A DNA stretch of 64,000 nucleotides from Litoribacter populi. GTDB lineage: Bacteria; Bacteroidota; Bacteroidia; Cytophagales; Cyclobacteriaceae. The notes under the pieces are model-generated. The model was not told where the DNA came from. It ran no database searches and worked only from the letters and a program-made list of their open reading frames with translations. Shown in pieces: positions 52,682 through 61,712 of the stretch (its first letter is position 1; the number at the start of each line of letters is the position of its first letter). Made by a program: the position numbers and the translations under genes. The stretch is from positions 2,657,549 through 2,721,548 of the forward strand of contig NZ_VMKN01000001.1 of NCBI RefSeq assembly GCF_007483685.1, written 5' to 3'.

Positions 52682-55600
52682 ATGAATAAAAATTTTACTA
52701 ATCTAATTAATCCAAAAAGCTGGCAAATAATTTTGCTAGGATTGTTTTTGGTAACCGCAGAGTCTCTGTTGGCTCAAAGCACCACTCGAGTCTCCGTATT
52801 TAATTATCCTGGTTTAAATGGAACCGGGACTGCATGTGGTCATGAAAATTATAATTTAATCAGTATTATAGATCTTTTACCTGAATATGAGGTAGACGCA
52901 AGTATTGTCAGTTTTGCCGACCAATCCCTACTTTCGGACCAACTGGAAGCTAGTACCTTTTTCTTTATGACCGATATGGAAACTAAAGGTCCAAATGATT
53001 TATCATTTTTGCCAGTTGCTTCTAGAGAAGTCTTTCGAAATTGGGTGAATAATGGTGGTGTTATGGTAATGACCGGAACTGCAGGAGCTAATGATACTGA
53101 TTTCTTAAATTTGATCTTTGGTTGGGATTTAGGAACAGTAAATGGATCCAGCTGGTCAAAGAATATCGCCAATACGACTGATACACCTTTTGAATTTGTA
53201 ACAGCACCCAGCTTACCTAATTTAAGTGCTACAGATGCTATCAGGCGCAATTCGGTTCCAAACTTTAAATCCATGTGGGGAACTGATGATAATGCCGTAG
53301 TAGCAGTAATTCAATTTGGTAGTGGTTATGTGATATTTATGGGCTTTGATTTTTTCAACACCGGCCCTACCTGTCCTCAGTTTAATTCAGTTTGGGTACA
53401 ACAAGTTATCCCCGCGGCTTTGGATTATGCCTCTGCTTTGTCAGCAAGTGTTTCAAACAACACCTACGATCAGGCAGAATTAAATTACAAGTTTAATCAA
53501 AATGGTACAGTTCATTACATATTAGTCCCTGCGGGATCTCCTGCACCAACATCCGCTCAAATTGAAAGCGGCCAAAATTACGGGGGTGTAAATGTGATTA
53601 ACAGCGGGAATGATGCAGTAGTTGCTAATCAGGATCAAAGTATTGTTTTTTCTGATTTGGATTATGGTACCAGCTATGATGTATATGTGGTTTTCAAGTA
53701 TGAAGATGGAGGATCTGTGGTTTTTTCTGATATTAACCAATATAACTTCACAACTCTTACTAATGACTCTCCCGAATACGAAGATTTAAATGACTTCATA
53801 ATATGCGCGAATGATTCCATTTCGTTTGATCTGAATATTTCTGATGAATTCCCGGGCAATAATGTATTTACAGTGAATATTAGCTCCTCCAACAAAATGC
53901 TTTTTCCGGACGAATCCTTCAAAATTTTTGGATCTGAAAATGAGCGGAACATCTCATTAACACCTTCCGAAAACCAATTTGGTTCTGCTGATATTACTAT
54001 TGAAATAGCAGATTCCGAAGGAGCTACAACCACCAAAACATTCCAAGTACAGGTAATTCAATATCCTGTGATTTCTTATTCTTATGAACAGGTTGAATTA
54101 GCCCAAAATGTAAGGATGGAAGATGTGGTTCCGTTAAACACCGGTGGAGAAGTATCTTCTGGAGGATGGTCCATATCCCCTACCTTACCAGAAGGTTTAC
54201 ACTTTGACAACAATACAGGGAAAATCAGTGGTACACCATTACTATCCTCACTCAAAACTCCCTACACCATCACCGCTGCTTCTAGCAACTGTGAAGATAG
54301 CTTTACTATTTCTATTGGTATTAAATCAAGTCAAATGTTAGACTTTGAGGAATTGCCTACTAAGAGATATGGACAAGACATTTTTACCTTAGGTGAAGCC
54401 AAATCCTCTGCAGGACTACCTATTACCTATACAGCCGAAGACCCTGAGGTTATACAAATAGTCGGAAACCAAGCCACGATCCTAAAAGCAGGAAGTACAA
54501 AAATCACCGCAAGCCAAGAGGGAGATGACCTGCATTTTGCAGCTTCAGAAGTCGTACAGACTTTAACAATAGATAAGGCAGTGTTGACCGTGACGGCCGA
54601 CCCGCAGACAAAAGTCTATGGCGAAGCAAATCCTGAACTTACATTCCAGTACAGCGGATGGGTTAACGGTGAGGAGAACATTGATACACCTCCTAGCATC
54701 AGTACAACTGTTGACAAAACCACTCAAGTAGGCAGTCACAAAGATGTGATTACCCTTAACGATGGAGAAGACAACAACTACACGTTTGACTTTGTATCAG
54801 CTGCTTTTGAGGTTACCAAGGCAGTGTTGACCGTGACGGCCGACGAGCAGTCAAAAGTATATGGCGAAGCAAATCCAGAACTTACATTCCAGTACAGCGG
54901 ATGGGTTAACGGTGAGGAGACCATTGATACCCCTCCTAGTATCAGTACAACTGTTGACAATACCACAGGGGTAGGAACTCATAAGGATGTGATTACCCTG
55001 AGCGATGGAGAAGACAACAACTACACGTTTGACTTTGTATCAGCTGCTTTTGAGGTTACCAAAGCAGTGTTGAAGGTGACGGCCGACCCGCAGACAAAAG
55101 TCTATGGCCGAGCAAATCCTGAACTTACATTCCAGTACAGCGGATGGGTTAACGGTGAGGAGACCATTGACACCCCTCCTAGCATCAGTACAACTGTTGA
55201 CAAAACCACTCAAGTAGGCACTCACAAAGATGTGATTACCCTGAGCGATGGAGAAGACAACAACTACACGTTTGATTTTGTCGCTGGTGCATTTGAAGTT
55301 ACCAAGGCAGTGTTGACGGTGACGGCCGACGAGCAGTCAAAAGTATATGGCGAAGCAAATCCGGAACTTACATTCCAGTACAGCGGATGGGTTAACGGTG
55401 AGGAAACCATTGATACCCCTCCTAGCATCAGTACAACTGTTGACAAAACCACTCAAGTAGGCAGTCACAAAGATGTGATTACCATGAGCCATGGAGAAGA
55501 CAACAACTACACGTTTGACTTTGTATCAGCTGCTTTTGAGGTTACCAAGGCAGTGTTGACCGTGACGGCCGACGAGCAGTCAAAAGTATATGGCGAAGCA

Positions 55601-58039
55601 AATCCAGAACTTACATTCCAGTACAGCGGATGGGTTAACGGTGAGGAGACCATTGATACCCCTCCTAGTATCAGTACAACTGTTGACAATACCACAGGGG
55701 TAGGAACTCATAAGGATGTGATTACCATGAGCCATGGAGAAGACAACAACTACACGTTTGACTTTGTATCAGCTGCTTTTGAGGTTACCAAGGCAGTGTT
55801 GACGGTGACGGCCGACCCGCAGACAAAAGTCTATGGCGAAACAAATCCGGAACTTACATTTCAGTACAGCGGATGGGTTAACAGTGAGGAAATCATTGAC
55901 ACCCCTCCTAGCATCAGTACAACTGTTGACAAAACCACTCAAGTAGGCAGTCACAAAGATGTGATTACCCTTACCGATGGAGAAGACAACAACTACACAT
56001 TTAAATTTGCTGCTGGTGAATTTGAGGTTACCAAAGCTCCTCTTACCATCAAAGCAGAGAACAAGGCCAAGGTTTACGGTCAGGATAACCCTGAACTGAC
56101 TTTCGTATATGAAGGACTGGTAAATGGGGATAACCATACTGAGGATATTCCTGTAATTTCTACAGATGCTGACTCAGGTTCAAACGTAGGTATCTACGAC
56201 ATCACGCTAACTCAAGCAAAGGACCAGAACTATGAAATAACACTGGAAGGTGCGAAACTGGAAATCATCCAGGCTCCTCTTACCATCAAAGCAGAGGACA
56301 AGGCCAAGGTTTACGGTCAGGATAACCCTGAACTTACTTTCGTGTATGAAGGATTGGTAAATGGGGATAACCATACTAAGGATATTCCTGAAATTTCTAC
56401 AGATGCTGACTCAGGTTCAAACGTAGGTATCTACGACATCATTCTAGCTCAGGCAAAGGACCAGAATTATGAAATAACCCTGGAAGGTGCTAAACTGGAA
56501 ATCACTCAGGCTCCTCTTACCATCACGGCAGAGAACAGGGCCAAGGTTTACGGTCAGGATAACCCTGAACTGACTTTCGTGTATGAAGGATTGGTTAATG
56601 GAGACACCCAAACTGAGGTAATTCCAGTAATCTCTACTGATGCTGACTCAGGTTCAAACGTAGGTATTTACGACATCACGCTAGCGCAGGCAAAGGACCA
56701 GAACTATGAAATAACCCTGGAAGGTGCGAAACTGGAAATCACCCAGGCTCCACTAACCATTAAGGCAGAGGACAAGTCCAAGGTTTACGGTCAAGATAAC
56801 CCTGAACTGACTTTCGTATATGAAGGATTGGTTAATGGAGACACCCAAAGTGAGGTAATTCCAGTAATCTCTACTGATGCTGACTCAGGTTCAAACGTAG
56901 GTATCTACGACATCACCCTAGCTCAAGCAAAAGACCAGAACTATGCGATAACTCTGGAAGGTGCTAAACTCGAAATTACACCAGCTCAACTTGCCGTTTT
57001 TGCCCTATCAGGCCAAGGGAAAATCTATGGTCAGCAGGATGGAGGTTTTGAGTTTAACGCAGATGGTTTCCAAGCTAATGATGGATATGAAATATTCAAT
57101 GGCACATTAAACCGTGAAAAGGGAGAAAGTCCAGGGGATTACAAAATAACCCTAGGAACCCTTGATGCAGGCAGCAATTACCAGGTCAATTACAAAGAGG
57201 AGTTCTATCATATTACTGCCATTACAGTAGAAACAATCATGGATCCGGCAGATGTACAAGCTGCTTGGGGCCATTATCCAGAGATCCCGGAAAACCTGGT
57301 GGTAATGAGCCAGGACGGTAGGTTCCTTGAAATACCCGTAACATGGGATTTCTCCGAAGCAAATAATTTAGCTCGTGGAGTGTATCCAGTTACAGGACAG
57401 CTGGAATCACTGGAGGGGATTACCAATCCAAATAAGCTATCCAGCACAATCTCCTTCACAGTTCTACCTAAGGGCTCACCAGAGGATATTGTAATATCTA
57501 ACACCACCTTTAAGGGAAGTATAAAGGAGTTTTTCATCCATATAGGCCATTTGGAGGTGATCGATCCACTGGATGACATCCACCTTTTAGAATTGGTACA
57601 GGGAGCTGATGACAATGGTTATTTTGAGATTATTGACAATAGCCTTTACTGGAGCAGCGCAGAGAGGGTTCCAGGCAAAACACAATTCAGGATACAGATA
57701 AAGGTTATCGACAGGGATGGTAACGAGCTAGTGAAAACCTTTGTGATCGACAGAACAAGAATGGAGGTTGATGAAATCACTATTTACAACTCCTTCACTC
57801 CTGATGGGGATGGCGTCAATGACGATTGGGGAATCAATGACTTAAGATTCTATTCTGGAGTCAGCATTTCAGTTTTTGAAAGAAGCGGAAAAAGGGTGTT
57901 TTACACCGAAGACCCGGATCAAAGATGGGACGGAACTTTCAATAATATCGGTTTGGCCTCAGGCACTTATTATTATGTTGTGGAAATTAAAGAACTCAAC
58001 AGAGTCCGAAAAGGAATGCTAACCATCTTGAAAAAATAA
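52682..58039 (+). CDS. Giant MBG-repeat adhesin with T9SS type-B sorting domain
   Basis: Start placed at ATG 52682 (MNKNFTNLINPKSWQIILLG, signal peptide ending SLLAQS); a TTG lies two codons earlier. 1785 residues. An N-terminal region of about 240 residues, Ig-like and putative-Ig domains (ISPTLPEGLHFDNNTGKISG) to about 630; six near-identical 81-residue MBG repeats (633-1118), four related 79-residue MBG repeats (1119-1434), a last MBG unit and Ig-like domains; then the gliding-motility-type C-terminal domain (NSFTPDGDGVNDDWGI, GKRVFYTEDPDQRWDGTFN, SGTYYYVVEIKE). Predicted cell-surface adhesin exported by T9SS; the PorP/SprF gene follows. Confidence 0.93.
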   Translation: MNKNFTNLINPKSWQIILLGLFLVTAESLLAQSTTRVSVFNYPGLNGTGTACGHENYNLISIIDLLPEYEVDASIVSFADQSLLSDQLEASTFFFMTDMETKGPNDLSFLPVASREVFRNWVNNGGVMVMTGTAGANDTDFLNLIFGWDLGTVNGSSWSKNIANTTDTPFEFVTAPSLPNLSATDAIRRNSVPNFKSMWGTDDNAVVAVIQFGSGYVIFMGFDFFNTGPTCPQFNSVWVQQVIPAALDYASALSASVSNNTYDQAELNYKFNQNGTVHYILVPAGSPAPTSAQIESGQNYGGVNVINSGNDAVVANQDQSIVFSDLDYGTSYDVYVVFKYEDGGSVVFSDINQYNFTTLTNDSPEYEDLNDFIICANDSISFDLNISDEFPGNNVFTVNISSSNKMLFPDESFKIFGSENERNISLTPSENQFGSADITIEIADSEGATTTKTFQVQVIQYPVISYSYEQVELAQNVRMEDVVPLNTGGEVSSGGWSISPTLPEGLHFDNNTGKISGTPLLSSLKTPYTITAASSNCEDSFTISIGIKSSQMLDFEELPTKRYGQDIFTLGEAKSSAGLPITYTAEDPEVIQIVGNQATILKAGSTKITASQEGDDLHFAASEVVQTLTIDKAVLTVTADPQTKVYGEANPELTFQYSGWVNGEENIDTPPSISTTVDKTTQVGSHKDVITLNDGEDNNYTFDFVSAAFEVTKAVLTVTADEQSKVYGEANPELTFQYSGWVNGEETIDTPPSISTTVDNTTGVGTHKDVITLSDGEDNNYTFDFVSAAFEVTKAVLKVTADPQTKVYGRANPELTFQYSGWVNGEETIDTPPSISTTVDKTTQVGTHKDVITLSDGEDNNYTFDFVAGAFEVTKAVLTVTADEQSKVYGEANPELTFQYSGWVNGEETIDTPPSISTTVDKTTQVGSHKDVITMSHGEDNNYTFDFVSAAFEVTKAVLTVTADEQSKVYGEANPELTFQYSGWVNGEETIDTPPSISTTVDNTTGVGTHKDVITMSHGEDNNYTFDFVSAAFEVTKAVLTVTADPQTKVYGETNPELTFQYSGWVNSEEIIDTPPSISTTVDKTTQVGSHKDVITLTDGEDNNYTFKFAAGEFEVTKAPLTIKAENKAKVYGQDNPELTFVYEGLVNGDNHTEDIPVISTDADSGSNVGIYDITLTQAKDQNYEITLEGAKLEIIQAPLTIKAEDKAKVYGQDNPELTFVYEGLVNGDNHTKDIPEISTDADSGSNVGIYDIILAQAKDQNYEITLEGAKLEITQAPLTITAENRAKVYGQDNPELTFVYEGLVNGDTQTEVIPVISTDADSGSNVGIYDITLAQAKDQNYEITLEGAKLEITQAPLTIKAEDKSKVYGQDNPELTFVYEGLVNGDTQSEVIPVISTDADSGSNVGIYDITLAQAKDQNYAITLEGAKLEITPAQLAVFALSGQGKIYGQQDGGFEFNADGFQANDGYEIFNGTLNREKGESPGDYKITLGTLDAGSNYQVNYKEEFYHITAITVETIMDPADVQAAWGHYPEIPENLVVMSQDGRFLEIPVTWDFSEANNLARGVYPVTGQLESLEGITNPNKLSSTISFTVLPKGSPEDIVISNTTFKGSIKEFFIHIGHLEVIDPLDDIHLLELVQGADDNGYFEIIDNSLYWSSAERVPGKTQFRIQIKVIDRDGNELVKTFVIDRTRMEVDEITIYNSFTPDGDGVNDDWGINDLRFYSGVSISVFERSGKRVFYTEDPDQRWDGTFNNIGLASGTYYYVVEIKELNRVRKGMLTILKK
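54578..56035 (+). repeat. Six tandem 243-bp coding repeats
   Basis: Unit starts at 54578, 54821, 55064, 55307, 55550 and 55793, exactly 243 bp apart, all in frame, each beginning AVLTVTAD (AVLKVTAD in unit 3). Near-identity at DNA level shows recent duplication or continuing conversion. Confidence 0.95.
56036..56983 (+). repeat. Four tandem 237-bp coding repeats
   Basis: Unit starts at 56036, 56273, 56510 and 56747, each APLTI[KT]AE...KVYGQDNPELTFVYEG. They are homologous to the 243-bp set but form a separate subfamily. Confidence 0.95.
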
Positions 58040-58047
58040 TCTAAAAC

Positions 58048-58067
58048 GGGGAGGGCTTCCCCTCCCC
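58048..58067 (+). other. GC-rich intercistronic hairpin
   Basis: GGGGAGG/CCTCCCC stem with a 6-base loop, 9 bp after the adhesin stop and 15 bp before the PorP/SprF start. No T run follows, so it may set relative expression or protect mRNA rather than terminate. Confidence 0.45.
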
Positions 58068-58082
58068 TTACCTTACACAGAT

Positions 58083-59048
58083 ATGAAAAAAATTTACATA
58101 TACGTATTTTACGCCATCTTTCTTTCTTGGCTTTCGATTGACCAAGGTTATGGCCAATCCAGAAAATACATCAGTCAGTTCAGTCATTTCCAGAATTACT
58201 ACAACCCAGGACTGACCGGATATGAGGGCTCTGTTGCAAGAGGATTCGTCCGAAATCAATGGGTAGGTTTTGAAGGTGCCCCAAAAACGGTTTTCGTTTC
58301 GGCAGAAGTTGACTTTGCCGAGTTTGGCCAAAGTGCAGACCCAGCACTGTTGGGAAAAAATGCCGCTGGGTTAAGCATCTTGCATGATCAGTATGGCCCT
58401 TTTCAGGAAACTGAAATTATAGCCAGTTATGCATCACGTATCAGGATTTCGGCCAGCACCAACCTTAGGCTTGGAGCTGGTGTAAATTATAACACAGTGA
58501 GACTTGACGGAAACAGGCTAAATACCGAGCAATCAAATGACCCTACCACGGGCCAATACTTGAATAACTTTGCCAATATGAATGTCCTGGACTTCAATAT
58601 TGGCTTGGCCATTACCCATGCAAATTATTACGTTTCTTACGGTGCCCACAATGTGAATAAGGGCGCTCTCAGTTCAGGAGATGTCTTCATGGAAAGAAAG
58701 CCAACAGTTTCAATTATTCAAGCGGGTTTTAGGCAGGCCCTGTCTAAAGATGTAGCAGTTATCACCAATTTCATGTATAGGTCCCAAGAAGACCTGCCCG
58801 ATAATACGGAGTTTAATGTTAAAGCCTTGTTAATGGATAAACTTTGGATCGGTGCTGGGCATAGGGTAAATTATGCCAACAACTTCCAATTGGGATTCCT
58901 GCTCAATAAAATGAGTATAGGTTATGTATATGAAACCCCGATGAACAGGTCATATCTCCTACCCAACACCACCCATGAATTCATGGCCACCTTCAGGTTG
59001 TTCAAATCCAACGAAAGGACAAACCCAAAAGAAGTCCTGATCTGGTAA
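58083..59048 (+). CDS. PorP/SprF family type IX secretion membrane protein
   Basis: A 321-residue outer-membrane beta-barrel protein with a signal peptide (YAIFLSWLSIDQGYGQ). The start QFSHFQNYYNPGLTGYEGSV is the typical PorP/SprF opening (YxxNPAxTG), and the end is RSYLLPNTTHEFMATFRLF. SprF-type proteins help individual T9SS adhesins reach or stay on the surface and are usually encoded just after them, as here. Confidence 0.93.
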   Translation: MKKIYIYVFYAIFLSWLSIDQGYGQSRKYISQFSHFQNYYNPGLTGYEGSVARGFVRNQWVGFEGAPKTVFVSAEVDFAEFGQSADPALLGKNAAGLSILHDQYGPFQETEIIASYASRIRISASTNLRLGAGVNYNTVRLDGNRLNTEQSNDPTTGQYLNNFANMNVLDFNIGLAITHANYYVSYGAHNVNKGALSSGDVFMERKPTVSIIQAGFRQALSKDVAVITNFMYRSQEDLPDNTEFNVKALLMDKLWIGAGHRVNYANNFQLGFLLNKMSIGYVYETPMNRSYLLPNTTHEFMATFRLFKSNERTNPKEVLIW

Positions 59049-59055
59049 AATAATC

Positions 59056-59083
59056 AAGCCTCTGGAAACCCAGGGGCTTTTTT
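59056..59083 (+). terminator. Rho-independent terminator of the adhesin operon
   Basis: Stem AAGCCTCTGG/CCAGGGGCTT (one G-T type pairing) with a 4-base loop and six T, starting 7 bp after the PorP/SprF stop. Confidence 0.88.
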
Positions 59084-59306
59084 ATGAACTCCCTCTTGGT
59101 ATTCCGCCCCCATTTAACCTACTTTTGCCCCAGACTGTACCAAATTTGCAACACCCCTGTTTACTTGGAGCGGTTTAAAATATAAAGAAAACCATAATTA
59201 CAGTATTGCAATTACCTTCACATTGAAAAGATAGTCTGATTTTAAATTTTAGTTTCTTTTGGATTGTGTTTTGATCATTGAATTTTTAAACTACACCACA
59301 ACTTCC

Positions 59307-60527
59307 ATGAAAAAGCTCTTACTTCCACTAGTTTTAATAATAGGATTTATTGGGTTGGCCATTTCCTGTTCCACAGATGACCTTACCGATTTTTGGGATT
59401 CCATCATTCCTGAAACTGATGACCATCATACACAAACCCAAATCAATACCTATGTCTTCAAACCTGCTGTGGTTGATGCCACCGATGAACGTGTTCAGCA
59501 ACTGAGGGTTCCATCAGGGTTTGCAATTCAAAAATTTGCAGAAGATTTAGGAGAATCTAGGATTCTTGCCGCCGATAACGCGGGGCATGTATATGTTACC
59601 AACAGGGAAGGTGGGGAGGTAATTCTTCTTGAGGACACCAATGGAGATGGAGCTGCAGACCGTAGAGAAGTGGTATCCACTATTGAGGAAGCGCATGGGT
59701 TGGCCATATATAATAACCGACTTTATATAGTTACTATCCAAGAAATTTTTGCCGCCACTATCAATGGAGATGGTACTTTAGGGGAGCCTGAACTCCTTAC
59801 TTCCAGTTTACCAGATGGAGGGCAACACCCAAATAGGACCATCGGCTTTGGCCCTGATGGAATGATGTACGTTTCGGTAGGCAGTACTTGTAATGCTTGT
59901 ATTGAACCGAATGAACTTCATGCAACTATGCTTCAGGCCAATCCGGACGCAAGTGGTTTAAGAATATATGCAGAGGGGCTGCGCAACACCATCGGATTCG
60001 GATGGCATCCCGATACAGATATGTTTTGGGGAATGGATCACGGTATTGACATGCTTGGGGATGATGAGTCACATGAAGAACTTAACCACATCGTCGATGG
60101 CGCCAATTACGGGTGGCCGCACATTTATGATGAAGGTAAATACAATGCTTTCCCGAGACCAGAAGATATGACTTATCAAGAATATAGTGCCATGTCTACA
60201 TTTCCCGAACTTATGTACACAGCTCATTCCGCTCCTATGCAAATGGTCTTTTATTCTGGCGACCAATTTCCATCCAATTATAATGGAGATGCCTTTGTAG
60301 CTTTTAGGGGTTCTTGGAACAGGAGCACACCTTCAGGATATAAAGTCAGTAGAATTGTTTTTGAAAATGGGCAACCTGCTCGTTTTGAGGACTTTTTAAC
60401 TGGATTTCTTGTTGATGACAATAATGCGCATTTTGGACGTTTAGTCGGTCTCGCAGTCCACTCTGATGGCTCTTTACTTGTCTCAGATGACACCAATGGT
60501 GTAATTTATAGAGTATCCCATCCTTGA
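59307..60527 (+). CDS. PQQ-dependent sugar (sorbosone-type) dehydrogenase-like lipoprotein
   Basis: Start placed at ATG 59307 (MKKLLLPLVLIIGFIGLAIS), 16 codons inside the open frame, because it gives a lipoprotein signal ending at C21 (LAISCSTDD). The 406-residue protein is a six-bladed propeller: PSGFAIQKFAEDLGESRILA, EDTNGDGAADRREVV, TIGFGPDGMMYVSVGSTCNA, EGLRNTIGFGWHPDTDMFWG, GANYGWPHIYDEG. These match the soluble glucose/sorbosone dehydrogenase family that uses PQQ in some members. Exact substrate unknown; cofactor use is inferred. It stands alone between two terminator-like hairpins. Confidence 0.85.
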   Translation: MKKLLLPLVLIIGFIGLAISCSTDDLTDFWDSIIPETDDHHTQTQINTYVFKPAVVDATDERVQQLRVPSGFAIQKFAEDLGESRILAADNAGHVYVTNREGGEVILLEDTNGDGAADRREVVSTIEEAHGLAIYNNRLYIVTIQEIFAATINGDGTLGEPELLTSSLPDGGQHPNRTIGFGPDGMMYVSVGSTCNACIEPNELHATMLQANPDASGLRIYAEGLRNTIGFGWHPDTDMFWGMDHGIDMLGDDESHEELNHIVDGANYGWPHIYDEGKYNAFPRPEDMTYQEYSAMSTFPELMYTAHSAPMQMVFYSGDQFPSNYNGDAFVAFRGSWNRSTPSGYKVSRIVFENGQPARFEDFLTGFLVDDNNAHFGRLVGLAVHSDGSLLVSDDTNGVIYRVSHP

Positions 60528-60539
60528 CATATAGAAGCC

Positions 60540-60576
60540 CGAGGACCAGCTGTTCTGTTTAGAGCCCTGGTCCTCG
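60540..60576 (+). terminator. Strong hairpin after the dehydrogenase gene
   Basis: A perfect 10-bp stem CGAGGACCAG/CTGGTCCTCG with a 17-base loop, 12 bp after the stop codon. The following sequence is only moderately T-rich, so termination is likely but not certain. Confidence 0.65.
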
Positions 60577-60594
60577 ATTTCCACTTTCTTCCGT

Positions 60595-60620
60595 TATGCG
60601 AACGTCTCCGACTTCGCACT
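60595..60620. repeat. Second hairpin-repeat family, copy 2
   Basis: TATGCGAA-C-GTC-TCC-GAC-TTCGCACT, the same bulged hairpin as at 51055 and 63074 with the outermost base changed on each arm. Confidence 0.75.
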
Positions 60621-60681
60621 TCTACAAGGCTCCCCCCAAAAAAAACTTCTCAAATTGATAAAAATTTAAAATAATATATTA

Positions 60682-60704
60682 ACTTTGAAATACAAAGTAC
60701 TTTT
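60682..60704 (+). promoter_or_regulatory. Operator-like site 1 of the winged-helix operon
   Basis: ACTTTGAAATACAAAGTACTT contains the inverted pair CTTTG-N5-CAAAG followed by the small palindrome AAAGTACTTT, ending 1-2 bp before the start codon of the membrane-protein gene. It matches 61652-61674 at about 20 of 24 bases. Confidence 0.65.
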
Positions 60705-60705
60705 T

Positions 60706-61332
60706 ATGAAGACAGAGCAGGAATACATTAAGGACCTCACCGAGATCCGTTCCATGATGGAGCGATCCACCAAGTTTTTGACCCTTACGGGATGGCCAGG
60801 TATTTTGGCCGGGATGTATGCATTGATAGGTGCATATATTGCCTATAGAACGATTTACACAAGCTCATCTGAATCCCTTTACGATACCTTAGGCAAGCAG
60901 GAGTTTTCAGGTAATGTCAACAACCTCTTTATTTTAGGACTATTGATTCTCGTATTAGCCATAAGTACAGCCATCTATTTTCCTTATAAAAAAGCTAAAG
61001 AAAGTGGCGAAAAATTGTGGACCTCGGCCTCAAGAAGGTTTGTCATCAACATGTGCATTCCACTCGTGACAGGAGGCATTTTGGTTTTCATACTTTTCGC
61101 CCAGGGATTGTTCACCCTGATAGCTCCTTTGACGTTGATATTTTATGGCCTCGCATTGCTCCAAGGAAGTAAATACACCTATGAAGAGGTTAAATATTTG
61201 GGTTTGACAGAAATTGTGCTTGGACTTATAGCCGCCTATTTTATAGGGTATGGGCTTCTTTTCTGGGCCATTGGGTTTGGCATCATGCACATAATATATG
61301 GAATATACATGCACCTGAGTTACGAGAAGTGA
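60706..61332 (+). CDS. Multi-pass membrane protein co-transcribed with a regulator
   Basis: Start placed at ATG 60706 (MKTEQEYIKDLTEIRSMMER), inside a longer frame that opens with TTG at 60685. 208 residues: a cytoplasmic N-terminal helix, then about six hydrophobic segments (GWPGILAGMYALIGAYIAYR, LFILGLLILVLAISTAIYF, LIFYGLALLQG, LGLIAAYFIGYGLLFWAIGF). Proteins of this kind are regularly found beside PF13601-type winged-helix regulators in Bacteroidota; function unknown. Its stop overlaps the regulator start by 4 bp (GTGA). Confidence 0.75.
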   Translation: MKTEQEYIKDLTEIRSMMERSTKFLTLTGWPGILAGMYALIGAYIAYRTIYTSSSESLYDTLGKQEFSGNVNNLFILGLLILVLAISTAIYFPYKKAKESGEKLWTSASRRFVINMCIPLVTGGILVFILFAQGLFTLIAPLTLIFYGLALLQGSKYTYEEVKYLGLTEIVLGLIAAYFIGYGLLFWAIGFGIMHIIYGIYMHLSYEK

Positions 61333-61628
61333 AGACGATCATTAATGATTTACATAAAGCTTTTGAAAGCAGAGTTAGGTTGGGGATCATGTCTGCACTT
61401 GCGGTAAATGATACCCTGGATTTCACCGCTCTCAAAGAATATCTTGATGTCACGGATGGAAACCTGGCCAGCCATATGAAGGCTCTCGAAAAAGAAGAAT
61501 ATGTAGGCATGAAAAAATCATTTGTAGGCCGAAAACCCAACACCATGTATTTTATAACGAAGGCCGGAAGACTGGCCTTTGAAGAACATTTGAACGCTCT
61601 GGAAGCCCTCATCAAGAGCCAAAAGTAA
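61329..61628 (+). CDS. Winged-helix transcriptional regulator (PF13601-like)
   Basis: A 99-residue DNA-binding protein starting with GTG in the overlapping GTGA. Helix-turn-helix and wing: ALAVNDTLDFTALKEYLDVT, DGNLASHMKALEKEEYVGMK, KPNTMYFITKAGRLAFEEHL. This matches the ArsR/MarR-like single-domain regulators of PF13601. It probably represses its own operon and the following DUF4153 gene through the two matching sites at 60682 and 61652. The ligand or signal is unknown. Confidence 0.88.
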   Translation: MKTIINDLHKAFESRVRLGIMSALAVNDTLDFTALKEYLDVTDGNLASHMKALEKEEYVGMKKSFVGRKPNTMYFITKAGRLAFEEHLNALEALIKSQK

Positions 61629-61651
61629 CCGGATATTTTTTTTGAATATTC

Positions 61652-61674
61652 ACTTTGAAACACAAAGCACTTTC
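61652..61674 (+). promoter_or_regulatory. Operator-like site 2, upstream of the DUF4153 gene
   Basis: ACTTTGAAACACAAAGCACTT, with the same CTTTG-N5-CAAAG core as site 1, 38 bp before the start codon of the next gene. Confidence 0.65.
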
Positions 61675-61712
61675 CATAAAACAATGACCTTTAACATTAA
61701 AACTTACCTAAA

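Noticed and set aside
54578-56983. Possible CRISPR or satellite array
   Set aside because: The 243-bp and 237-bp periods are in frame within one long protein gene and encode MBG domains.
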